Below, one piece after another: positions 1 to 13,576 of a stretch of DNA of 64,000 nt; within the stretch, counting starts at the first letter, position 1, and each line of letters starts with the position of its first letter. The stretch is from NCBI RefSeq assembly GCF_009727055.1, contig NC_052354.1:40927553-40991552 (forward strand), read 5' to 3'. The notes under the pieces are model-generated. The model searched no databases, was not told the DNA's origin, and saw nothing but the letters and a program-made list of their open reading frames with translations. The position numbers and the translations under genes were made by a program. The stretch is from Benincasa hispida (taxonomy: Eukaryota > Streptophyta > Magnoliopsida > Cucurbitales > Cucurbitaceae).

Positions 1-2470
1 ACATTTCTCACTAGTCATGTTAAGGATTTCTTCATGGGTAGACATTATTATCTATTGATTACTTTTTTTCGAGGATTTTTATCTTTGAATCCCACTGGTC
101 TACCACGCTTCTGACATGTTCCAGACTCATCAATGACAACTCGTTGTATTGGGATATCAATTTTCGATGTTACATTTGTAGGTGGTATATGTGATTTAGT
201 TACTTTCTTTGCATCTATAAATGCATCTGATAACTGATTTTCTATATTTTGCAAATGAATTATCTCCTGAAATTCAAGTTTACATTGATCTGTACGGGGA
301 TCTAAATTGACAATAATGATGCATTCCATGTAATTCTTTTCCAACTTCTTAATTCCCCCTAGTGTTGAAAAATTTTCCTCATTAAAATGACAATCAACAA
401 ATCGTGTAGTAAATATATCACTCGTCAAGGGTTTAAGATATTTAATAATTGATGGGGAATCATATTTAACATATATTCATAACCTCCTTTGAGGACCCAT
501 CTTAGTACGTTATCGTGGAACAATTGAAACATATATTGCACATCCAAAAATTCTCAGATGGGAAATATTTGACTCATGACCATAAGCTAATTGTAATGGC
601 GAGTACTTATGATAAGCTATTGGCCTAATGCGTACAAATGACATTGCATGTAAAATAACATGTCCTCAAATAGATGTAGGAAGCTTAGCTCTCATAAGTA
701 ATGGTCTAGCAATTAACTGCAAAAGTTTTATGAATGATTATGCTAAACCATTTTGTGTATGAACATGAGCTATAGGAAGTTCAACACTTATCCCAATTGA
801 CATACAATAATGATAAAAAATTTGAGATGTAAACTCACCAACATTCAAAATGAATAGTCTTAATTGTATAATCAAGAAATCGTGTTTTTAACTTAATTAT
901 TTAAGCAAGTAATCTTACAAATGCAAGATTTCGACATGATAATACGCACACGTGTGACCATCTGCTGGACGCGTCTATTAATACTATAAAATATCTAAAT
1001 GGTCCACCTGGTGGGTTAATAGGTCTACGTATATCACCATGAATTCGTTCTAAAAGAGTGAAGAATCTTCTAGCTCTTCAATGGGTGTCCATTTGAATTC
1101 TCAATGATTGTAGACCCTGGATGACCTAATCTACCATGCCAAATTGTAAATATGTCTGGATTCATGAACTTTCAAATTCATTGTTGCATATGTTTCAATA
1201 ACTCGTATATGAGTATAATATAATCCATAAGATAAAGCAAACTACTCTTCCAGTATACGTTTTTCATATGAGACAGTAGATATGATATAAAACACTTCAT
1301 ATTATTCTTTCTATTAGTCTCAATATGATAACCATTGCAACGTATGTCTTTAAAACTAAGTAGATTTCTATTTGATTGACTAGAGAACAATTTGTTATCA
1401 ATTGTAAATTTTGTTCCTCTAGGAAAAATAAGATTTGTTTTTCTAAACCCTTCAATTAGGTTTGCACAACCTGATATTGTATTGACTTTTGCTTCCAGCA
1501 TCGTCAATTTGGAAAAATATTTTCTACATGTAAGTATTGTATGTGTAGTTGCATTGTCTACCAAACATAGATCTTCTTTGCTCATTTTTAAATCACCCAT
1601 TATATGAAAATGATTCATGTTTCTTCACTAAAAGAAAATAATTACGGAAAAAAAAACATATTTTTATGTGACTAATTTTCTGTAGGTGTATTTTGGTATC
1701 AAGCGCTAATGACAAATAATTATCACCATTAATGTCAAATGCTACAAATTCTAATTTTGTAATATTTTTCATAGTTACACTATTAAAAATATTATATTTA
1801 TATTAAAAATTTAATATATATCAAATATGTAAAATAACATTTAATTTATTAATTATAACGAAGAGAAAAAAAATCAATATCTTAAAGACCTACCTTTAGC
1901 GGAAAAAAATGGTAGGAACTCGTGCTAATATGTATTGTAAAATTGAGGAGCACAACAATACACAAATATCGAGAAATTATAATATTAAAATAAGATAAAT
2001 AAACAACTTAAAAGAAAATAAGAAATTTATGAAATTATGAAATTTTCTCTAATTTTTTTTTTTTCAAAAAGTTAGGATTTCTCACCAATATTTACACGCT
2101 CATATAAACCCACAAAATGTCTCTATTTATAGACAATTTGGCAAGTAGGAGGTGGACTTATTTGGACACTAATAATGTGTAGTAAAACAAATGACCAACA
2201 TATACAAAGATACATGGAGACATGAAGGATGAACATCTATTTATTTTATTGTAATATTTATATAATAAGAACTTTTACCAGTAAAAGAAAAATTGGAGAA
2301 AATTATTATTTGAACCATAATGAGCCTGATATAATGCACAATAAAGTTGGGGCAGAGGTCCACTATAATTACTTAAACTTTTAGGCCATAATATGTGGGC
2401 TTGTTGGGCCTTAAATATGGGCTGATCTGCGGTGTAAATTTCTGGTTTGGACCTTTTGGTGGGGCAGTTG
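1..2470 (-). mobile_element. Degenerate Ty1/copia element, cut by window edge
   Basis: Minus-strand copia remnant. Protease-like sequence lies at the right (about 1618-1300) and the integrase-to-RT linker at the left (428-48), with many stops between. A TATA-like TATAAATAGAG on the minus strand at about 2120-2131 suggests that the 5' LTR lies around 1.85-2.45 kb. Only about 230 bp separate the protease remnant from that region, so gag appears deleted. The 3' half (RT, RNase H, 3' LTR) lies outside the window. The LTR limits are a guess; the internal assignment is firmer. Confidence 0.6.
48..1618 (-). pseudogene. copia polyprotein fragment (protease to integrase linker)
   Basis: Two open stretches are recognisable. 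The one ending at 1178 starts at 1618 and contains LVDNATTHTIL, the copia retropepsin active-site region with the usual DSG/DSA changed to DNA. It is followed by the glycine- and isoleucine-rich flap region and the FKDIRCNGYHIET segment. The stretch 428-48 carries DPRTDQCKLEFQEIIHLQN and KRGRPVGFKDKNPRKK, typical of the conserved linker between integrase and reverse transcriptase in one copia clade. The integrase core between them (428-1178) is frameshifted and full of stops. There is no coding capacity left. Family membership is by recognition of these motifs. Confidence 0.65.
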
Positions 2471-3037
2471 GATTTTGCCGCAAATCTTCAGACCTTGGTG
2501 TTCAAAGTGTATAAATACAGTTAATGATAATTTAAAGCACTTTTAGAGTTAATAATTAAATACATATTAATATTTTTAAAGAATTATAAATATAATAAAA
2601 TTCACTCGTAATAGATTCTATCGTTGATAAACTTTTATTTACAATATGGTCTATCACTAATAGATTTTGAGAGTATGACCTAAATTTTGTATTGTGTTGT
2701 ACCTGTTAATATTTTTGGCTTGATTATTATATTTGCAACTGTCCTATGATAAAATTAGAAAATTAATTCACAATTTTGATAGATAGACAAAAAATTAAAA
2801 TGAAATCGATAATGTGTACGAATGAAAATAAATGAAATAACTTGTTTCTAAAATTTTAAAAGTACCCCTATCAATATTTATCAAACGTATATAAACAACT
2901 TATAAGGGAATAGGGAAACAAAGAAAATAATTAATCTGAATCTAAAAAATTCAGATTGTTACCTTAAAACAATTCTGTTTCCTCTATGGTACTCAATTTG
3001 CTATGAACAATTGCTTCACAGGATAGAATTTACCAAT

Positions 3038-4837
3038 TGAAAGGATTGAATCCCGCGGTGGAAGTGAGTGATCGCTTTGTATTTAACTTTGTTTTGAAAA
3101 ATATTAATACAGAAAAGAAAATGGACAATGGTTAAGCACATAAAAAATACGGTGAGAAGAATGTGATTACCTTTGAAGAATTTTCTTCTTCTCTTCCCCA
3201 AGTCTCGAATAAAAACACGAATTCTCCTTCTCGCACCACCAAAAGAGACTTTCCCGCTATTCTCTTGGTCAAGAACCCAGTTGTGTGGGAATCTTTCGAG
3301 GGAATTAATAGAGAACTCCTCTATGTTTTTCTTTTTTTTGGCTTTTGAGACAATTTCGTGAGAGAATTATTCTTGAAAGAGAGAGTGTGTGAATGATATG
3401 TAAAAAATCCAACCTACTCTCCGCGTAGGGGATTTTTTTTTTTTTAATTATATATATACATATACATATATATATACATATATAATAATTAATTAATTTA
3501 ATTAAGTATCATATATTTAATTAAGTCTATATTTGAATCACATTAAAATGCACATCTCTCTCTTATAACCTATAGTTTTAATATGAATCTCATTCATATT
3601 AAGTTTAGCCTATAGATTTAATATGAATCCAATTCATATTATTTAATATTTGAATCATATCCAAATGCATTAAGTCTCTCATATTATATAGTTTAATTTT
3701 GAATCTTATTCATAATCAACTTTATATTATAATGTATTTATAAACATTATGTTGTTGTATCATATACAATTAACATTAAATCCCTTAATAAATTTGAACA
3801 TTTCAAATCCTTTCAATATCTAATGATCATTGGTTTATCCATTGTGAGCTACTAGGGGAACCTAATCGACCTACAATTATAAGTTCCAATGATTAGAGAT
3901 TAATTAATTAAACCCTTTAATTAAATTAATCAACATTCATTAACTATGGAGCAGTCCCTAAAGACCCCAGTTTAAAACTGTAGAATATTTTGTTTCTACT
4001 AATATAATCATTACAAGTAAGTTGGTCCTTCACGAGTCATTCATAATTACAGCTGGGTCAAATTACCGTTTACTCATGTAATTACTTCTTACTCCTTAAA
4101 TACCACTGGTTCTCTAGTGAACAATCTATTTATGGTCTAACCATAAACCAAGCCCCTTTCGAGCCAAGAAGAAAGTGGGACCCCATTATTAGAGATTCAG
4201 TGTCAGCACTTAGGGAACAATTTATCTACTTAACCTAAAGACGGGAAGGGGTGAATTCCATCTTGTGTAACTATGTTCCTAGCTCCCCACTCGGTCTCAT
4301 CCTCAAAGTGATGGACATATTGAATCGGTGACTTAGACCACTCTCACTCATACAAATCAAAGGACGATCCTTCGTAGGCATGAATCCATAACTCACTCGA
4401 AATTGAGACTGAGTTACATATTGTCATCGTTTGAAATATTAATCTATTCAGTCAATGGTGTTACAAAGAGAGATTAAATATTTCGTAATTCAGTCTTATA
4501 GAAACTCTTTATATAGAATACCTCCACTCACATGCCTTTACATGAATGATTTAGATCAAATCATTTGTAATATTTACAAAGTAGGTCGTATCTGTATTGT
4601 TACTAGAATAAGGTACTAAACCTTATATGTATACTATATACATTTTAGGTTATTACTTGAACATGATCCACTTGTATATTAACCATATTCTGTTCAAGTT
4701 ACAATAAACAACTTTGGATTTTAGTTTATTAGATTGAGTTATACAAGTCCAAATGTCAAATAAAATATATTTTATTTTATTAAATAAATAATTTATTTAC
4801 AATGTACAGACCACGAGTTTAGGCATAAACCCCAACA
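3038..4837 (-). mobile_element. Long copia-type LTR (probably solo)
   Basis: The right end reads CATAAACCCCAACA, so on the minus strand the LTR begins TGTTGGGGTTTATG, like the LTRs ending at 18821 and 23018. A stretch at about 4215-4290 matches 22340-22410 and, inverted, 8830-8890. The left end is tentative: TGAAAGGATTG at 3038 preceded by CCAAT, against TCAAT after the right end (one mismatch in a possible 5-bp TSD). The length, 1.8 kb, fits the intact size expected for this LTR family. No internal domain adjoins it. Confidence 0.55.
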
Positions 4838-6376
4838 TCAATAATATGTGAATGCATCATTTCAACCACAGGACCAAGCGAACTTCATAGCATTCGAATA
4901 ACTGAATAGAAAAGAGAAGAATTGGAACAATAATTCCCTTGGGTTTTTTGTGTGTATAAATTTGATAAGAAAATTACATATTTATAAAGTTTTTGTGGTC
5001 ATTCAAATAGTCACAACGTATAAAGTTGTGTCTTTTGAGAAAAGACATCTCCTTTCATATGATTGTGTTCTTTAAAAAAAAAAAAAAAAAAAAAAAGGAA
5101 AAAAAAGGAAAAAAAACATTTTTTTACTTTGACATTTGGTTTGTGTATCATTTGGGTTACTAAATTATCAAACTCAATAATTTTATTCATGAGACTTAGT
5201 CTTTTTGTAGCATGATTGGTCCATTAGTTGGTTTTTCTTTAATTCTTAATAGAAAGCTGACATGACACCTATATTCTATTAAAAAATAATTTCTTAAAAT
5301 TTTAAATTATTAAATTAAATAATATATCTTAATATATTTTTTTTTTTTTTCTCTCTTCTTCTTTTCTTTCTAGGGTTAATAGTTACACTTTTTTTCTTCC
5401 TCATTTTTCTTTTATTCTTCTTTCTCTCTTCATCTTTCTTTTCTAATTTTCTCCTTTCTCTCATCTCTTTCCTTCTTCCTTTCTCTTTCTCTGCACCTTT
5501 TCCTTCTCCTCCTTCTCCCTTAGTTGTCATAAAAGGAAAAAAAAAAAAAAAAGAAAAGAAAAGAAACGCAATAGAGAAGGAAAGGAGAACGAAAACGGTG
5601 TATATATATATAGCTTGGTGATTGCGACTATGGGAGGGAGAATGTTTGAAGAAAAGGAGAAAGAAGAAGATAGAGAGAGAAAAAGAAATGAAAATATTTA
5701 TTTTTTAAATTTTATTTATTATCTTTTTGGTCATTAATTTTAATTAATTAATGTTTTGATGATAACAAACTTTCTCTTATTCACTAATAATTTTAGTATT
5801 TTGAAGTGTCCATTGTGTAGAGCTCGAAACAATAATTCCAACGTTATTTGAATTACTAAAACTAGAGCTCAAACGGAGAAAATATAGGCGAAACAAGCTT
5901 AATAGAAAAATCTGGAGCTGGTGACATGACAAATTATGTTTCATCAAAGTGGACCAATTGAAATGTGTCATTTGGAACAGTGAGAAGTGACACATGGTGG
6001 ACTTTTGATTTTTTGGATTGGTTTTAAAAAGAAAATGAATTTAATACTATTTTATGTTTGTCTAACAGCTAGTTGTGGACACATAGTGAACATTAGCTTT
6101 TTGTTGGGTTTTAAAAGATATATATAATTATATTATTTTTTTTTTGTTTGTGTCTAACGGCTAGTTAAGTTTAAATCGCCATCATTTAATTTTCTTTTAC
6201 CAACATCCAATGACCCAATTTGAATTTAGTTTTCACCTACTTCTCTCTTTATTTAAACTCATCTTCTTTTCCAAGCTTTCAACAACAATTTCACATCTTT
6301 TTACAATCTTCCATAATTTATTAAGCCTTCATTGTTGCTCTTTCCAAGCTTCAATTTTCTTCTTTTTCATCTTATT
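4838..6376. other. Intergenic, no gene seen; CT-rich tract
   Basis: AT-rich DNA with long A/T homopolymers (about 5071-5097 and 5540-5553). A nearly pure pyrimidine tract of about 190 bp runs from 5337 to 5526. The purine-strand reading frame across it is low-complexity Lys/Arg/Glu and not credible as a gene. The last five bases, TTATT (6372-6376), are the left target duplication of the copia element that follows. Confidence 0.6.
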
Positions 6377-6968
6377 TGTAAAACTGGAATGGGCCTTATA
6401 AGAGTCTTCTCTATATATCAAAGCCCAATAAGCAATTATCTATTGATCTGGCCCAAAAACTAAAAATTGGTAGGAACCACAAAGTGCCACGTCTCAGACT
6501 GAAAAGAAAAGATAAGAAGAAAACAAATTTCATTTCTGCCTTTCATTTTGATTCAGATGAAAGTTTATTCAACTAGAGTTCTTTTTCTTTCTAACTCTCT
6601 TGAATATTCTATGCAGATTCAAAGGTAAAAGTAAGAGATGAAGCATGCATCATAAGCAATTGAAAGGAGGAGAAGAGAATCAACTTAAAGACTATAGTGG
6701 TTTGGTCTAAATGATCTACATCCACTTTACAAAGGTATGAAGAATTCTTTATTCAAGTCTTTTTGTTGTACATTATAGATCTATCTCTTAAGCACATACA
6801 TATTTCTTTATTTATACATAGAGAGTTAGTTTACAACAGATGTTAGTTTTGTTCCAGTTAACTTCTCTAACTGTTATTTTTTGTTTCTTCTGAGAGGTGA
6901 GTTGGTTGAATAAGCTTTAGTTGGATTTTGAGCTGATTACAGGTAAATTTTAGCTCATTTGTTTTACA
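6377..6968 (-). repeat. 3' LTR of the 6.4-15.8 kb copia element
   Basis: 592 bp, TGTAAAAC...GTTTTACA. It aligns along its length with 15216-15818. Visible differences include AAACTGGAATGGGCC against AAGCTGGAATGAGCC, and a short insertion in the right copy near 15317. The divergence and the stops in the internal region point to an old insertion. A purine-rich tract ending in AAGATGGAGAAT on the minus strand (just right of 6968) is the likely polypurine tract. Confidence 0.9.
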
Positions 6969-7149
6969 ATTCTCCATCTTAAGCTAAAGATTTTCTTATA
7001 CCTTGTTTTATGTTATGAAGCTTCAAACTTCAGCTAGATTAGCTTGGATCGAGGCACTGTTTTAGTCAAAAAAATCAGATAAGTTTTCTTCTGTCTACAT
7101 CTTTTATTCTGTCCTGGAATTGAGGATTTTTAGTTAAGTGCATTGCACT

Positions 7150-8260
7150 CTGATTATCACAATGTATGCCCATTGTGTCTTGAGTGAAACCAAAGTCTTT
7201 TATAAGTCCTTGTAGCCATTTTGCTTCTTTTACAACTTCTGTCAAAGCAATAAACTTTGCTTATGTTGTAGATAAAGCAACAATAGACTGTAGATTAAAT
7301 TTCCAGCTGATAGTATTACCTTTAAATTGAAATACATACCCTAATAATAACCTTCGTTTGTCTAGATCACTAACAAAAACTAAGTCAGAGTAGCCTATTG
7401 GATTTAGGCTAGTTGAATCAGGGTGTCTATATAAGAGACCCTTTCTCTGAGATCCCACTAGGTATCTAAAAACCCACTTAGTAGCCTCCCAATGTGCCTT
7501 CCCTGGATTGCTCATATACTTGCTCACTAAGCTGAAACAGTGAGCTAAATCAGGTCTAGTACACATTATTAGGTACATTAGACTACTTATGACACTGGAT
7601 TAGGGAATTCTATCCATTACACTATTTTGTTCTTTAGTGGTTGGAGAGTCTTTAGCTGATAGTTTGAAGTGTTGTGCTAAGGGGTACTAATAGCCTTGAC
7701 ATTTAACATTTTGAACCTCTTTAATACTCTAGATGTATAATCTGTCTGACATAGAAATAGTTCTCCCTTAGTTTTGTATCTGTAGATCTCCATCCCTAGA
7801 ATTTTCCTCACAGCCCCTAGGTCTTTCATATCAAACTCCTTGCTCATTTGAGCTTTAATTTCATTTAGTTCAACTGTATTACTTCCAACCAATAGCATAT
7901 CATCTACATATAGTAGAAGATGTGCTTCTTCTCTATTTTCACTCTCTTATGTAAACACATGAATCATAGCCGCTTCTCTTAAACTGTAGACTAGATGTAA
8001 ACTCATCAAAACGTTTATACTGGCACCTTGGAGACTGTTTAAGCCTATATAGGGACTTCTTCAACAAACAAACTAGATCTTCTGATCCTTTCTTCTTGTA
8101 ACCTTCGGGCTAAGACATATAAATAGTCTCTTTCAGTTTTCCATGTAGGAAAGCTGTGGTCACATCAAGTTGCTCTAACTCTAGGTTTTTGTAAGCCACT
8201 ATAGCTAGAAGCACTCTAATAGAAGTATGTTTTACCATAGGGGAGAAGATCATTGTGGTC
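7150..8260 (-). pseudogene. copia reverse transcriptase C-half and RNase H
   Basis: Directly left of the inserted LTR the minus strand reads IFSPMVKHTSIRVLLAIVAY and then LEQLDVTTAFLHGKL, the RT palm region. LLLYVDDMLLVGSN, with the catalytic YVDD, is at about 7880-7925. It is followed by AQMSKEFDMKDLGAVRKILGMEI (7898-7677). 7578-7261 is the connection/RNase H segment (MYLIMCTRPDLAHCFSLVSKYM, ATKWVFRYL). RNase H continues to about 7150 with stops. This is the 3' half of the same dead polyprotein. Confidence 0.85.
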
Positions 8261-10315
8261 TGGTTGGGATTGGTGTCCTAATTCTCCAGAGTCTCGTAGT
8301 TTGTAATATACACATTGTTATAAATAAAATAAAAGTTATTTCATACTGACATTTACTCATATCCAATAAACAAAGCTCCATGGTTATCGTATGTAAACTT
8401 AAGCATGTATATGAGATATACAACTGGATCATGCCTTAAGTGATACCTAAATAGGTCTTTAGTATAAGGATTAAGGTGGGATTCTTGATTCTAGTGACAC
8501 TACGGATACGGCTCGCTTTGTAGAGGTTTGCAAGTATTGTGAACTACTACAAATGGTAGATCTTGACCATTCATGTAGAGACATGCGAACGAGGATGTCC
8601 TATACAAAGAGTTTTTATAAGATCGAACCACGAGATGATTCATCTCTATATATAATGTCGTTGATACTGGAGACTTACATCTCACCTAAATAACCATAGG
8701 TAACATGACCTCAATCTTGAGTGTTTTGGGAACTCCTGTCTTTGAGGGCGTTCCTTTGATTAGTATGGGTGAGAGTGGCTAGATTGCTAACTCAACATGC
8801 CTACCTTTCTGGGGACTTGTCTAATTTGGGAGCTGTAAACTCGGTTACACAAGATGGAATTCACTCTTTCCCCGAAGCAGAGGCAAGTAGATAGATTGCT
8901 CCCTTAAGGGTTGATTCTGGGGCTTGAACATAGTGGCCACAACTTCTCTTTAGAAGAGAGAACTCAGTCATAGTAGGACTATGACTTATGTTCATTAGAG
9001 GGATTAGTGGTACTTAAGGAGTTAGATGTAACTATAGGGACATAACGGTTATTAACCGAGCTGTACTTACGAGCGATGTGTGAAGGGTTATCGCACTATT
9101 GATTGGTTAAGATTAACACATAATATATCTGTAGTAAGGAGAGTTCAGCTATCAGTCTTTAGTGGAGTGCCTGACAGTTAACAGATGGTGAATCTTGTGA
9201 CTAAAGAGTTTAGTCAGTTATTCACGTACCGTTGGAGTTTCGAGCTATAGGTTCACAAGGTCCCCTTTGCAGCTCAATGGATTCAAGTTGAGGATCAGTT
9301 CTTGGTGTTGATTTGAAATGTTCAAATTGACAAGTGGTAATTCGACTATATATGATATGATCGGTATAGTGTATGAGATACATCAAGTGGAGGATTAATG
9401 TAAATGAGATTTACATTAAGAACCATGGAATAGAAAAAGAGCTATGGTTTATATGTTTCATGAGATGAAATATTAAAACTATAGGTTATAAATATAGTAT
9501 GGTAAGTTAGTTATCATTTATATTTATAATAATATTAATTATTGGATAATTATCTTTTTTTCTTTAATAACCAATTGAGTGGGAGGTTATTGGTGGTTTC
9601 ATGGTAACCGTGAGATAAAATAAAAAAGGTTTTCCTAATTTTAGTAATTTTTGCAAGTTGTTGTTTTGAGAATTCCATTCTCGAAAATTACTCACAGAAA
9701 GGTTGTCAAGTAAATATGATTTACTAAACGACAGATTGGAGAGACTAGACGATCGTGGAGTTTTTCTATACGATAGACACTCAGCTGGCCAATGAATTAA
9801 ACGATCGCATAGCTTTTGTTAAACGATTGGGCATCTTCTATATGATAGACATTTGTCATCTCCCACTTGCTCTCCTACGGTTTCTGCCTCTAGCCAAGTC
9901 CACAAAAAGGCCACACTTCTGGATTTTCACACCGAGAATACCAAGGTAACCTTTTTAGTGATGTCATACTCAACTCGACATTAGTCAAGGTTCTATGGAG
10001 GCCGTTCGTTGCGTTCGCTATGTTCGTGACCTTGGTGATTGTTTTGTTCGAGTTCGCTATGATCGTGCAGTGTAGCGGTCATGGTGTACGAGCGTTTGAA
10101 TGTTGCAGTCTTGCAAGTTGATCGAGCATTCGTGATCAAGGGGTCTTGAAGATGAGTCTTCAAAGTTATGTGAATTCTTCCCTTTGATCGTGTAGTAAAG
10201 CATGCTGTAATTTATGTTTTGCGCATAGCATGTTGTTTCCATTTGTGATTGTAATTGTGTTGTTCATATATGATTGAAATTTGAAACGATCCTTCCCTGC
10301 TTATGGAAATTCTCA
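8261..10315 (+). mobile_element. Solo LTR (about 2.06 kb) inserted in copia RT
   Basis: It starts TGGTTGGGATTGGTGTCC and ends GGAAATTCTCA. It interrupts the RT of the surrounding element between the GEGLDLKEI and IFSPMVKH motifs. Its body is the inverted equivalent of the LTRs ending at 4837, 18821 and 23018; it shares the segment with the TAGATAGATTGCTCCCTTAAG context near 8890. Flanking pentamers are TGGTC and TGTCC, so the target duplication is at best degenerate and the ends may be off by a few bases. No internal domain is present. Confidence 0.75.
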
Positions 10316-11485
10316 TGTCCGATTTCCTTCAGGTCTAGCCCTTCTCCTTGAATATATCCCCTAGCTACTAGTCTAGCCTTGTATTTAACTCCACCTTCAT
10401 TTGACTTTCCCAGCTTTTTCTTAAAAATCCATTTGCAGGACACCACTTTCTGTTTAGGAGGTAAAGTAACCAAAGTCCATGTCTCATTCTTATATAAAGA
10501 ACACATTTCACTATTCATTGCCCTCACCCATTGTTTTCTTTATTTGTTGTTAATGGCTTCTTCATAGCTTTTAGGTCCATCATCATTTAGGTCATCACAA
10601 AGGTTAGCAAAAGCAACATAATCATCCTCTCTGTACCTTTGTGATCATCTTCTTTTCCTTCTAGTTTTATCTCTTGTTAGAGTGTAGTCTGTTAAGTTCT
10701 GAGGTTGAGGTTCTTAGGTTTCTGCTTGGGTTTTTGCCTCTATCCTTGTCTCTAATTCTTCAGGTTGATATGGGTGATCAGTTTGAATAGGATTGAAAGA
10801 AGTTTAAGGAACATCAGAGAATTTCATCTCATAGTGGTCTTGAGTCACTGTTCCACACCAATTTTAGTTGGTTTAAAATCTTCAGAGTCCATATAAAGTA
10901 CTTCTTCTCTGAATACAACATCTTTGTTGATTATGCTTCGATTAGATCTGAAATCCCACAACTTGAACCCTTTAGTTCCTTCTGGATAGCCAATGAACAT
11001 ACATTTCACAGCCCTAGGTTGAACTTTCCCTTATTTGACATGAATATAGCCTATGCAGCCAAAAGGCTTCAGAAAAGATAGGTTAAATGGGTGGCTTGAC
11101 CACACTTCTTCAGGTGTTTTAAAATTAATAGTTGAACATGGACTCTTATTGACAGTAAAACATGTTGTAGTTATTGCCTCTGCCCAAAAGGATTTTGCCA
11201 CTTTAGCTTCTGACATCATACATCTAACCCTCTCTAGGATAGTTCTATTCATCCTTTCAGCTACTCATTCTGTTGTGGGTTGTAGGCACTGTTTTGTGTC
11301 TAATTATTCCATTCTCGATACAAAAATTATTAAATTAACTGCCTAGGAACTTTAGTCCATTGTCTGTCATTAAGTATTTAACTCTCTTATTAGATTGATT
11401 CTCAACAGTAGATTTCCAATGATTAAATTTATCGAATGTTTGGTCTCTAGTTTTTAGTAAATATACCCAAACCTTCCTTGAGTAA
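10316..11485 (-). pseudogene. copia integrase C-half and start of reverse transcriptase
   Basis: After the LTR insertion the integrase resumes as HYSRKVWVYLLK at about 11480, matching the LIDDY interrupted at 13577. It continues through 11252-11031 (MNRTILERVRCMMSEAKVAKSFWAEAI, then the KPFGCIGYIHVK end of the core). The linker is frameshifted. 10527-10316 is the RT N-terminus: MCSLYKNETWTLVTLPP, CKWIFKKKL, KARLVARGYIQGEGLD. The RT is then interrupted by the LTR at 8261-10315. Confidence 0.85.
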
Positions 11486-13576
11486 TGATGACAGGAAATT
11501 AGTTGTCAATTACTCAACAACTAAAATTCCGTGGACGCAATATGCGATGCATGTCCTTAATGTATGTGTTGATTATCATGCGTCGTGGTCATGCGTTGGA
11601 ATGACTTTGCGTTAACAAATGTATGCGATGACCATGTGTCTTGTCACAAGCTTTCTTGTGCTCACGCCAAGTATAACGCGAATGCAAGTTTCTTGGGTGA
11701 TCTGAGGTCGAACTCAGGGATGTAACTAAATGCTATGCGATAATGTGCATGCAGTGGTTGAATAAAAGAATGATGGAGGGGTTTCTATGCTAACACTACT
11801 CCTACTCCTAAGTAACAGACGACATAATGTGAATAAGAATGAGAGGTACAGATGCGACAACTATGGATTGGGAGTAAATGGATGGAAAATAGATAAAATG
11901 TGAAGATGTCTTCATTGCACCTCTTAAGAGTGACCGCAAGGGAAACCTTAGTCAACACAAGCTATGCTGTCATGCTACACACACTTGAGCCTACTTCTAG
12001 GACGTATACAATGTATATGCGAAAGTGCCGAGAAGCATGACAGCCTAAACCCCTATAACCCGCTCACGTGCTTTCATCGCATGAGCATGATGGCCGCATA
12101 TCACCACTATATCCTATTTCTTGGACGCATGCAATATCCTATCCGTAGGGTGCATACACTATGTGATGGCAAACAGAGCTTATTCCTAAATCTCCATTCT
12201 TGCTTATGCAAACCTAATCTAGCTCTTCCGAGCATCGATTCTAACCTAGCTCTCTCGAGTCTTAGGTTTTTTCTTTATACTCTCTCTTGAGTAGCTCTAA
12301 AGGTGCAGTCAAACTCATACATAAGACAAGGTAACCACATAAACTTGGCGAACGTAAGATTATTCCTATCTTTTGTGAATACTTGCTTACATTGCTTAAT
12401 ATGACCAACCACTTACCCTCCCAGGCAGTTAGTTGTTGCTGAATCTACTCATGGACAAGTGTGCTATAGCTTCGCACTAAGCAAATAAGGTTTTCTCACA
12501 CACTCACGCAACACACACCTTTCGATTGTTTGCTACATGCTTCATATCTCTAATCCATATGACTAAGTATGCGATACTCTAGCAATTTTACTAAGTGATG
12601 CAATGAAAGTTAAGGATGTTAAGTAAAGAAATATGGAGATGGAATCGAGGGAAACACAGAGATGCATTGAACACATAATATATTAATTCCTTAATCACAA
12701 AATTTAATACAATACAATATAAGAAAATAAAATGACCAGTTGGAAGCAATGTCTTGCTTCCAGCGGATGTGCGTCAAGGCTACCGGTGGTGCCATGGAAG
12801 AGCAGTGGAGCTGACTCTCTCGAGATCTAACTCCGGTCGAAGGCTCCGATCGTCACTCGGAGGGAGATGAAGAACTCTCAAGCTTTCTTCTCATGCATTT
12901 GTCTTGATCACAAGGATCCGCCTAAAGGCGAACCTCAGGCAAAAACCTTGGATGCCTTGAAATTCTACTCATCGACTTCTTTATATAGAGCCTGGATCAT
13001 CGACAGCATTAATGGACTACTCTAATTCTGACATTCGCAGCACGTTAGTCCTTTTCTGAATCTCTGCTGCTAACGGCGTGGTAGGTGAAATGTCAACATC
13101 ATCTTTTGATTTTCTCGAGAGATACGTTGATGCGTTCATTCCACCAACCTTGCAGTGATCCAACTATTATATGTTATCATGTAGCCACAATCGTGCAATG
13201 ACCGCATTCGCTTGATACCACAACTTCTACACGATGACCACAATCGCTTAACGATCGCAACTCCTATGCGATGGACACATGCAGCTGATTACCGCAACAT
13301 TCATGCGTTCGCCTTTGCGATTGAGAGTTCTCCGCATGCGGTCGTTTATGCAGTGGTCTTGCTTCCGCGTTTGCGTCCACTTCTTGTGTTAGCTACAAAA
13401 ATAGAACATTGAATGAATAATAATGCATAATAATAGGATAGCCGAGATTTCTCATGTTGAACGACGCAAGCTCATTTTCTCATAAATTCCTAACATAATT
13501 GTCGCATATTCTGCTTAACAGCCCTCATAATTCTAAATAAAAGGCCTAAGATGACATGCATTTCTGCATGTCATCA
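11486..13576 (-). mobile_element. Solo LTR with hairpin terminus, inserted in copia integrase
   Basis: 2091 bp with terminal inverted octamers TGATGACA/TGTCATCA, flanked by a perfect 5-bp duplication AGTAA (11481-11485 and 13577-13581). It splits the integrase reading LIDDY|SRKVWVY. Read on the minus strand, the first 27 bases form a hairpin with an 11-bp stem and a TTTC/GAAA loop (13549-13575 on the plus strand). A TATA-like TCTATATAAAG occurs on the minus strand near 12985. No open protein domain was recognised. It is homologous to 42285-43742 (see the block at 12090-12135 against 43295-43330). The interior is full of GCGAT/ATGCG words. Confidence 0.85.

Noticed and set aside
3163..3361. 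Two overlapping 61-62 codon frames
   Set aside because: Located in the U5-like part of a copia LTR; shadows without protein features.
5315..5530. 71-codon Lys/Glu/Arg-rich frame
   Set aside because: Translation of a polypyrimidine tract; simple sequence, not a gene.
9748..9850. Possible CRISPR-like array of GATCG repeats (also 17464-17742 and 49330-50110)
   Set aside because: Units are degenerate, spacers irregular, and the context is plant LTR retroelements; CRISPR is not expected in a nuclear genome.
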